From Solen grandis (taxonomy: Eukaryota; Mollusca; Bivalvia; Adapedonta; Solenidae): a DNA stretch of 64,000 bases. A program made the position numbers and the translations under genes. The notes under the pieces were generated by a model that was not told the DNA's origin, searched no databases, and worked only from the letters and a program-made list of their open reading frames with translations. Within the stretch, counting starts at the first letter, position 1. Each line of letters opens with the position of its first letter. Below, piece after piece: positions 59,052 through 64,000 of this stretch. The stretch covers positions 35,973,874 to 36,037,873 of the forward strand of contig CM037787.1 of assembly GCA_021229015.1 (NCBI GenBank), in the 5' to 3' direction.

Positions 59052-60780
59052 ATTAGTACGTCTATACACCGGAACTATTCATGCGGAAAGTTAAAAATAG
59101 TGCAGTGGTGAAGTCAATATTTTAGTGAACTATAAAAAATAGGGGGAGAAAATGTTAAAACCGGAAAAATCGATCAATACATAGATATTGTATCCGGTCC
59201 GGTTCGAAAACTGAAGAGGGCGGTCTTCATAAAGAACTCTAGTTTTATTAGCGTTACCGAATAAACTTTTTCTATCTCAGAACAAACCATATTATTTATT
59301 TTCCAAGCATTTGTATTTGACGACGATAACTTCAACATTAATTCTAAATGTTATATATAACTTAACTCAGATCAATACATTATTAAAAAGTGGGTTATGT
59401 TAAATGATTTGAAAAAAAGTTTTGAGTTATGTCCTAAGTTGTGTTTTCTTTCCTTATCATAAAACTTGTATATTTTACATAAGACTGCGTCTCGGCATAA
59501 TATGCGTTGTATTTTATAATTATATTCATTTTTATACAGGTGCAAAGAAAAGGATAATAAGATATCGGAGTTACAGACAAGGTACAAGGGGCATATGTTG
59601 TCTTTTCATTTATCCGTTGTTGTATTTTGTGTATTTTTTTTTTCTTTTTTTTTCTCCTTTCTTTCTTTTCTTTGCAAGCTAGCAATATATTATTTTAAAG
59701 AAGTGTAAATGATTTCATGTCATAACACATGTTTATGTTCAGTCAAAGCGTTCTTACCTTCGAAGAGCGTGTCCAATTTTTTTTACCAAAACGGAAATAA
59801 GAATAAACAATTAAATTCACTCTTATTCCGTATTTCGACAAATGTTTGCCTTTCTCAAGAAAAAAAAACAAACATGAATTTTTAGCATGTTCTACATTCT
59901 AGACGTTTGAATAGTCGCCATATTGCTATTGCTATGAACGACTGGGCGCGGTTCAACTCAAAACAATTAAAATAACGTTATGTCGTAATATTTAGGCTTT
60001 CAAAGGGGAAAAAGAATTAATCTAATTGTTTATTGTATTATTTCCCCCTGGAAAATCAACATATTTATCGGAAATTAGAACATTTCATCTTCTGCGGTTT
60101 AAGATATGATTATCATTCTGAGATATTTATCAGCCTTTTCACTGAAAGATGGAATAATTTGTATTAAAATTTTCTATAACCTGTGCTGGTGTTGTCTAAA
60201 TGTACGTTTCAAATGAGCATTATAATGCGTAAAAATAGGCCCATATTTGATTATGCAATTAATCTTACATGTGCGATCTGCAAGTATTGAAAATCAAAGA
60301 GAAAGTTTATGATTAATAACCACAAAATGTTTCTGTAAATAATCCGTTTTTTATTGTTTGTTAAATGGCCCATTTGTTAAAAAAGTTTTCACTGTAAAAA
60401 GAATCTAAAGTTTGGGGTACGAAAGTCAAATTTTAAGGACTCATTAAATTTCACTAGAAGTTTAATTGCTAGACCCCCATTTCAGAATATCTTTCGCAGC
60501 CTCCTCATAGAGTGTACCCGTTGGTTCATAAAGTAAATTACAAGAAATACTTGTAAAATTTAGATACAATGAACACACACAAATTTTTTCAGCAAAACGA
60601 TTGTTGTCATCAATATTTCTGCTGTATAAATACATGTACAAATATAATGATGCTGGAAGTATTATTGAAATTATTTACCGGACCGAAGAGATTGTAAGAT
60701 TTCTTTCAAAATATTATGAATGATTCTCGAGCATGTTCTTTCAGGAGTCAGCGGGAATCTTCACCGGATAAATACCCGAC
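45734..60780 (+). CDS. Gene B: partial paralogue of gene A (coiled-coil part), 11 exons seen
   Basis: Joined exons: 45734-45808, 49316-49375, 50970-51038, 52108-52164, 52382-52468, 54724-54837, 56791-56838, 57388-57486, 57999-58055, 59540-59581, 60745-60780 (744 bases, 248 codons open throughout). Exons 1-10 of this list match gene A exons 2-11 in order, phase and sequence, so the gene is a divergent (head-to-head) duplicate. No matching start-codon exon was found upstream, and no Mieap-domain exon downstream within the window. The next exon may lie beyond 64,000, or the gene may be incomplete. No stop or frameshift is seen in these exons. Function is inferred only from gene A. Confidence 0.8.
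45935..46115 (+). mobile_element. SINE-B copy, head partly lost
   Basis: B-box GGGTTCAAATCCCAG near 45,972, then CTAGCTGGACATCGCTTTG. Confidence 0.6.
46320..49284 (-). mobile_element. 5'-truncated non-LTR retrotransposon (CR1/Jockey-like LINE)
   Basis: Inserted on the minus strand in the intron before exon B3, antisense to gene B. It starts inside the endonuclease domain (the frame breaks at a stop near 49,284) and runs through a complete reverse transcriptase. The 3' UTR has an AATAAA and a short A/G-rich tail near 46,325-46,345. 5' truncation is usual for target-primed insertion. I could not find a convincing target-site duplication. The clade (CR1, Jockey or relatives) is a guess from motif style. 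Confidence 0.85.
46700..49222 (-). CDS. LINE ORF2-like: endonuclease end, reverse transcriptase and C-terminal Cys/His motif
   Basis: 840 residues from the first ATG. Residues 1-30 are the end of an endonuclease (SDH motif near 20-22, preceded upstream by SLLDPIILSKDFD in the same frame). The reverse transcriptase spans roughly 300-560: NYRPISLLS at 321, catalytic aspartate in CDISKAFD at 393, GVPQGSVLGPLL at 449, and FADD at 479-482 with the catalytic pair D481/D482. A C-terminal C791-C794-H802-C807 motif is of the kind found at the end of CR1/Jockey-type ORF2. The catalytic residues of the RT are intact, but the endonuclease is mostly missing. The frame continues past the TAA at 46700-46702 to a stop at 46631-46633. 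Confidence 0.88.
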   Translation of the reverse strand: MSKDFDILNAGCIDIESSISDHRATFVIIKFEPIHNVCTSKKVWLYNKGDFDKLNNLILNEDWSFINHTSIDDACETFTNNLLRLMSECIPSKDIIVRPYDKPWFDSEIRRYTKYRDRQRKIAIQKRSSSSWSKYKFLRNKVNNLKKYAKRHFFENIEADIEQQGLQNSQNYWQSLKKLMNNYKNADSIPILKENLNNIDEFYFTNEEKANCLNDFFTSVSNLDDINAQLPPLDMKTESSLNNIVINQSDIVSLIDILDTNKAVGPDCISHKVLKKIRFSISKPLCSLFNKSLHESVFPKLWKTALVIPLFKKGEKNCPSNYRPISLLSCLGKLMERCVYKCLYNYLISNNLLYYNQSGFLSGHSTVYQLIDLYHQITQSSDNKNHTCIVFCDISKAFDRVWHRGLLFKLRQLGFQGRLLNWISNYLSNRRQQVLVGQSRSRFRDINAGVPQGSVLGPLLFLVYVNDITENLLSIARLFADDTSLACTTSNVQDLEGILNHDLNVISEWSKQWLVSFNPVKTQVLYYGNGQAPNLVFENTLLIPTHSHKHLGVTLSDNCKWSNHINNIILSSTRILGIMRKIKFTIRRKAMNQLYLSFLRPVLEYASSVWDNCNQWDKLRLEKIQLEAARLVTGLTRSTSSNNLYRETGWLTLANRRLYQKLVLMYKIKNLMVPNYLLSLFPRTVDNSLRYDLRNVSDFANYSIRTTQFENSFVPSSIKAWNNLPEYLRNSPSIGCFKRDLIKYQFPSIEVPEYYNYGLRHLSIIHARLRNNCSNLKRDLYNNHLSNTDQCENCQETENAEHYFFRCRRYQQERIELFNTTRAFHPLNANVLLFGDSRLT
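49316..49375 (+). CDS. Gene B exon B3
   Basis: 60 bases, acceptor ATATTTAAG, donor GTAAGT. Encodes AKPGIKEQTLIADFEDTIKR; the FEDTIKR end equals gene A exon 3. The antisense LINE ends about 30 bases upstream of the acceptor. Confidence 0.8.
49533..49770 (+). other. Orphan open frame, unassigned
   Basis: About 75 open codons (from about FDDLQNIASLAQTIRPIDVD to a stop near 49,770) with balanced composition, just after exon B3. It does not join B3 or B4 in phase and no family is recognised. Could be a relic of another gene or chance. Confidence 0.2.
50970..51038 (+). CDS. Gene B exon B4
   Basis: 69 bases, acceptor TTCATTAG, donor GTATGT. Encodes LEVELNKLEVKLKEAQENRP then KS. Eight codons longer than gene A exon 4; it looks like an internal partial repeat (LEVEL.K and LEVKLKE). 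Confidence 0.85.
51219..51445 (+). mobile_element. SINE-B copy, full length
   Basis: A-box CCGTGGCCGAGTGGCTATAG and a B-box-like GTAGGCTCGAGTCTAG, then the family body and CGTCGCTATATAACAG end. Confidence 0.7.
51719..51751. repeat. (CA)n microsatellite
   Basis: About 16 CA units in the intron between B4 and B5. Confidence 0.9.
52108..52164 (+). CDS. Gene B exon B5
   Basis: 57 bases, acceptor TTTTTTAG, donor GTAAGT followed by a CT run. Encodes STENNDKSLKEIQEKYSKE; three codons shorter than gene A exon 5. Confidence 0.85.
52382..52468 (+). CDS. Gene B exon B6
   Basis: 87 bases, acceptor TTTATCAG, donor GTAATT. Encodes NELKRGKADLDETNKKLLNE then IEKIKATS, matching gene A exon 6. The intron before it is only 217 bases. 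Confidence 0.87.
53225..53585. repeat. 45-base minisatellite, about eight units
   Basis: Unit contains GTTAGTTATAATGGTGATAA and TAGACATGTCATT; the central five units are almost identical. As 45 is a multiple of three it gives a false repetitive open frame (53,320-53,583). Intron between B6 and B7. Confidence 0.9.
54545..54680 (+). mobile_element. SINE-C-like fragment
   Basis: GTGTGTCGATTCGAGCCC (B-box) and GCGCAAAGAACCGGTCTG. It ends about 45 bases upstream of exon B7. Confidence 0.45.
54724..54837 (+). CDS. Gene B exon B7
   Basis: 114 bases, acceptor AATTTAAG, donor GTTTGT (weak). Encodes KEGLKLRKENESLAEKWKET then KKLLDVQTKNVAAIMGK, closely matching gene A exon 7. Confidence 0.85.
54940..55285. 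repeat. Minisatellite, unit about 26 bases, shared with gene A
   Basis: Diverged TTGGAAACACTGGTCTTTCT units immediately after exon B7. It is the reverse complement of the arrays at 17,670-17,790 and 18,290-18,675, in the matching intron of gene A. Confidence 0.75.
56100..56290 (+). mobile_element. SINE-C copy
   Basis: GTGTGAGTTCGAATCTCG B-box, AAAGTACTGATTCA body and GTAAGAACTTGATTCCC end. Confidence 0.6.
56325..56592 (-). mobile_element. SINE-A copy, near full length
   Basis: Minus-strand 3' end at about 56,330 to a clear B-box (GTGGGTTCGATCCCC) at 56,560; the A-box end is cut off. Confidence 0.75.
56791..56838 (+). CDS. Gene B exon B8
   Basis: 48 bases, acceptor TTTCAG, donor GTAAGT. Encodes CAITKERDDLKEEVERL across its junctions; one heptad longer than gene A exon 8. 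Confidence 0.85.
57388..57486 (+). CDS. Gene B exon B9
   Basis: 99 bases, acceptor AACACAG, donor GTAAAC. Encodes KKSADKQQSAKRNVSADFEK then EKKEIEDLKVNL, matching gene A exon 9. Confidence 0.87.
57605..57725 (+). mobile_element. SINE-A 3' part
   Basis: GTGTGGCAGCACTGTATTCG through GGGACGTTAAATCCAACAAA. Confidence 0.65.
57999..58055 (+). CDS. Gene B exon B10
   Basis: 57 bases, acceptor TTCTGCAG, donor GTAAGT. Encodes TITAERDDYEAKLKKSET, almost identical to gene A exon 10. Confidence 0.88.
58765..60690. repeat. Intron arm shared with gene A (inverted duplicate)
   Basis: Counterpart of 12,195-14,235 in the opposite orientation, around exon B11. Confidence 0.8.
59540..59581 (+). CDS. Gene B exon B11
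   Basis: 42 bases, acceptor TTTATACAG, donor GTACAA. Encodes CKEKDNKISELQTR; four codons shorter than gene A exon 11. Confidence 0.85.
60745..60780 (+). CDS. Gene B exon B12 (tentative)
   Basis: 36 bases, acceptor CTTTCAG, donor GTAAGT, phase 2 at both ends like its neighbours. Encodes SQRESSPDKYP, a polar linker. Not similar to gene A exon 12, so it rests on splice signals and phase alone. Confidence 0.55.
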
Positions 60781-61390
60781 GTAAGTTCAGAGCTAGGTTG
60801 ACTAAATGTTTAAATTGTGCTTTTATTTGAAATACATATGTATGGCAAACCTCAATTGTAGAAGAAAAAAAACTATACTTTGTATGTCATTTATCTTATG
60901 TAATATGTCGTTTATCATTTTCTGTTCTTGGGCAACATATTCGCCTTAGTAGTATTATATTTATATACATACAATTATTATTTACTGATATAAATATTTT
61001 CCTGTTATCTGTACTGATAATAATCGTTTGAATATATATTGATTTGCCGCAAAATGAATGTCATTTGATATCTTTTATTCTCGAGAAACATATATCTTCT
61101 ATTATTATAAGTAGTAGTAGTATCTCCTAGTGTGAATCGCTTTCATCTATCTGCATGTGTACTTATCTTACGAAAATGTAAAGAACAAGTATCAAGGCCA
61201 ACGTAATGTCATGGACTAAAATGTTACGTCATTTCCGTTAATATCGGAAGACTAGAACATTTGTGTAGCGAAACTCCTAAATATGACACTAGAAAAGCGC
61301 TATCCCATAAAGTTTTGTATATTGATGTGTAAAATGAAATCAGAGACGATCCCTATAATCATGGGTTAAACGAAGAAAACCAACATATAT
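60781..61390. other. No gene recognised after exon B12
   Basis: AT-rich intron-like sequence. Confidence 0.4.
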
Positions 61391-61395
61391 AAGTG

Positions 61396-61510
61396 GTCCA
61401 TCGCTTTCAAGACGACCCTGCGCACAATGTTATCGATCGCCCAAGATCTGGACGTCCTTGTACGACGTCAGGAAAAGAAGACACAATTATGGAGTTGTCT
61501 GGGAAACAAT
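61396..61510 (+). pseudogene. Tc1/mariner-type transposase relic
   Basis: Reads VHRFQDDPAHNVIDRPRSGR then PCTTSGKEDTIMELSGK. The DRPRSGRP linker between the two DNA-binding helix-turn-helix units is characteristic of Tc1-like transposases. The frame is lost on both sides and no catalytic DDE part is recognised. Later open text at 61,576-61,782 may be more of it in another frame. Confidence 0.6.
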
Positions 61511-62761
61511 CTTTAAAATTCCACAGAAACGCTTCAGTTCATACTTTTAAAAGTTGATCCGTAGATGGGAGATGGGTGTATCGTGCAAAGGAAAATATTC
61601 CGAAAAGATGTAATTTTAGATGTGTCTTACAGTCTTTACGGATGTCATATTCATTTCACGAGTATGTTGCCCCACTCAGCGTTACACGTGACTGCCATAA
61701 TGACTGTGCAATTTGTATCATTTTCGCTTTCGGATTAAGTTCAAAATATATTAAAGTATCACTTTACGAGATTTATTTCTAATAATCATATGAATGAAAA
61801 AGTTATGGCAGTTTTTCGGATACTTTTCGAACACCCCTCGTATCATACTTTTAGGTTATTTATCATGTGCTCTTCTTTGGTAACAAACCAGAACTTCTGT
61901 TTTTCTATTATCATCATCACCATCATCATCATTTCCTTATGTCAACTGTTATCAGTCCTAATATTTACATTACGAAAATTGTAAGTTTTGTCATTTACAA
62001 TCTGACTAAAGTCATCTCCTATATATACGCCACGCTACATTAGGATCTGAGGACGACCCGTTGACGTTCGTGTTCTAGATATTTCTGTCTCAGCCAATCA
62101 GATCGTAGCTTGCAGAATTTTGTAAGTTTTCAATATCTATATTTAGCACAGTCATTTCAGCAGGAATATTAACGTCACCTTAGCGACGTCTATAGAATCC
62201 GTCAACGTCGACATTGAAAAGAAAATATAGGCGGCCATTTTGTTTTGTTATGAAAGATATTGTCCTGACTTGACGTCAGAATAAACAATACACAAATCAT
62301 AAAATAAAGTTACTAGTTCAACCAGGGTGCTTGACACGCTCTTGTCTATTTTTAGCCAATGTCATCGCGTCCTTATGAAATTAACACGGTTACAAAATTC
62401 GAATCGGCAGAAAGTGTATTCAGTGAGGGGCGTTATAAAAGTTTTAGAAAGAGAAATTGTATGCTGCAATTTGATAAGAGTTACCAGGGATTCTGTATAC
62501 AAATACCTGGAACTGCATTACACTTAAATGAAGTCAAATATGAGATACAATTTCGAATTATTATTTAGAAATGTTAAGTAACGAATCTTAAATCAGGGTC
62601 TCTTAATACTGAATGTATTTATGTAGAGACTTTTAAAACACTGCAATCAGTGAATAACATGTAAACATTAAAATACACATTTCCTAATTCAAGAAGAGAG
62701 AAAGATGATGATGATGAACCGATGATGATGTCATTTTGAGATGATGAGGATGTCATTTTAA

Positions 62762-62792
<31 letters not shown>

Positions 62793-64000
62793 GTCATTGT
62801 AAGTTTAAAAGACCAATAGCAGTGAATAGCTGCAAAGATAATTGTAAATACATATGAATGAAAAATATACAGGGAGAGCAATCAGTTGTGAGTTTTAAAA
62901 TTGCATGGCATTAAAGTAAATTTACTTGGTCATTTCAATGATTTATTTTCAGTAATCTTTATCTACACACACACACAAACATGTTTTTGTTTTATTTAAA
63001 TTAGGTCATCAATGCATTTGTTTTATCAAAGACATGAAAAAATTCTCTCTCTGCACTACAGCAAACAGCAATTTTCATAAGAGGCATATACTAAAACTAT
63101 GCAACTTCCCGGCCACAAAGTACTGGTCCATGAACCATAGATATGGTTTAGTAATGTGAGTTTCTTAACATAAGAAATCGTGATAGTTTAGATGAGTGAT
63201 TGCCAGATCAAATACTTTTAAACATATTTAAGACAATGTGTTCAACTTTGATTTTATTTCTTTAAGAAATATTATATATAATTTATATCACACACACACA
63301 CACTTAATTATAACACAACATGCTTTTATAGTTGTTTAATGATATTCTAGATAAGATTACATGATATTCACAAAACAAGTCCAACATCCACCAACATCTG
63401 AATTTGGAATGAGACACCTTTATTCCAATTCCATATCTGCTAACTGCAATCTGAAAAAAGTAACAATGATAATTTAATGAACGTTATAATAACATGCTCA
63501 AATCATCAAATGAATTTTTGACAGAAATTTTACTCAAAATAGAGAATACATCAAAAACAACTGTCACTGTAAATGAAAGGTGGTTTTAATGGTGCTGATT
63601 TGAAATATTATGGTGCTGATTTGAAATATTATGTCTGTCCAACAAAGAATACAATTTATCATATGAGTACACTGAGAACATTTAAATTTGATTTGATCTT
63701 CTTTTTTTTCTTTTCAATACAAAGAAATCTTAACAGTATACAGGTAATGAATGTTATGTGTGTTGAAAATACTTTCAGTTTACATGAAAAACATTATTTT
63801 TCCCAATTTGTTTATATTGCCTTGTGACATTTTTTTAAGATCACCTCATTTTTTTCTTAATGTCTGTTGTTTATTTAAAAGTATAAAGAACATCCTTTGA
63901 TGAATTTTGTTTATGGTAATTTTTATCATAAACAATGTTTATCTAACTAAATTCTTTTAGAGGCATGCATTCTATGCTATTTACATTTATTGTACTTGTT
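61511..64000. other. No gene recognised
   Basis: Contains a (GAT)n tract at 62,706-62,790, short CA runs and open frames without motif or splice support. One at 62,359-62,568 follows a TTTTTAG acceptor-like site but does not continue gene B convincingly. Confidence 0.4.

Noticed and set aside
62706..62790. Acidic exon encoded by GAT repeats
   Set aside because: Simple (GAT)n microsatellite with interrupting stops and no convincing splice sites.

Overview
The window is nuclear DNA from an animal, most likely a bivalve mollusc. The evidence is AT-rich sequence, many short GT-AG introns, dense tRNA-derived SINEs, LINE and Tc1-like remains, and many micro- and minisatellites. The bivalve assignment is an inference. 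There is one 100-base assembly gap at 44,021-44,120. No bacterial genes, operons, CRISPR arrays or rRNA genes are visible.

The core content is two related multi-exon genes arranged head to head. Gene A (minus strand, exon 1 at 32,271 to stop codon at 2,623) can be followed through 22 coding exons. It encodes a protein of about 664 residues: a short basic N-terminus, a long coiled coil built from small exons, and a C-terminal domain that matches the mitochondria-eating protein (Mieap/SPATA18) C-terminal domain. Gene B (plus strand, from 45,734 past 60,780) has exons that correspond one to one with gene A exons 2-11. Its first exon is not found, and its C-terminal exons are not found in the window. 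Nearly all coiled-coil exons start and end in the same phase (one base completes the first codon, two bases start the last), so exons can be duplicated, lost or skipped without shifting frame. The pair shows whole-codon length differences in five of ten shared exons, and gene A carries two duplicated exons whose splice sites look dead. Gene A also has a one-base homopolymer frameshift in exon 17.

Layout: 1-2,580 holds the tail of a LINE, a SINE and unassigned sequence. 2,581-32,319 is gene A; its introns carry SINEs, foldback elements and local tandem duplications. 32,320-45,733 is the divergent intergenic region, with SINEs, a large tandem-repeat element of 165-base units, a decayed reverse-transcriptase fragment, the gap and a duplicated motif cluster. 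45,734-60,780 is gene B, with a 5'-truncated antisense LINE (46,320-49,284) ending about 30 bases upstream of exon B3. 60,781-64,000 holds a Tc1-like transposase relic, a GAT repeat and otherwise nothing recognised.

Exons were found by reading splice sites and by comparing the two paralogues by eye. No alignment, domain search or transcript data was available.
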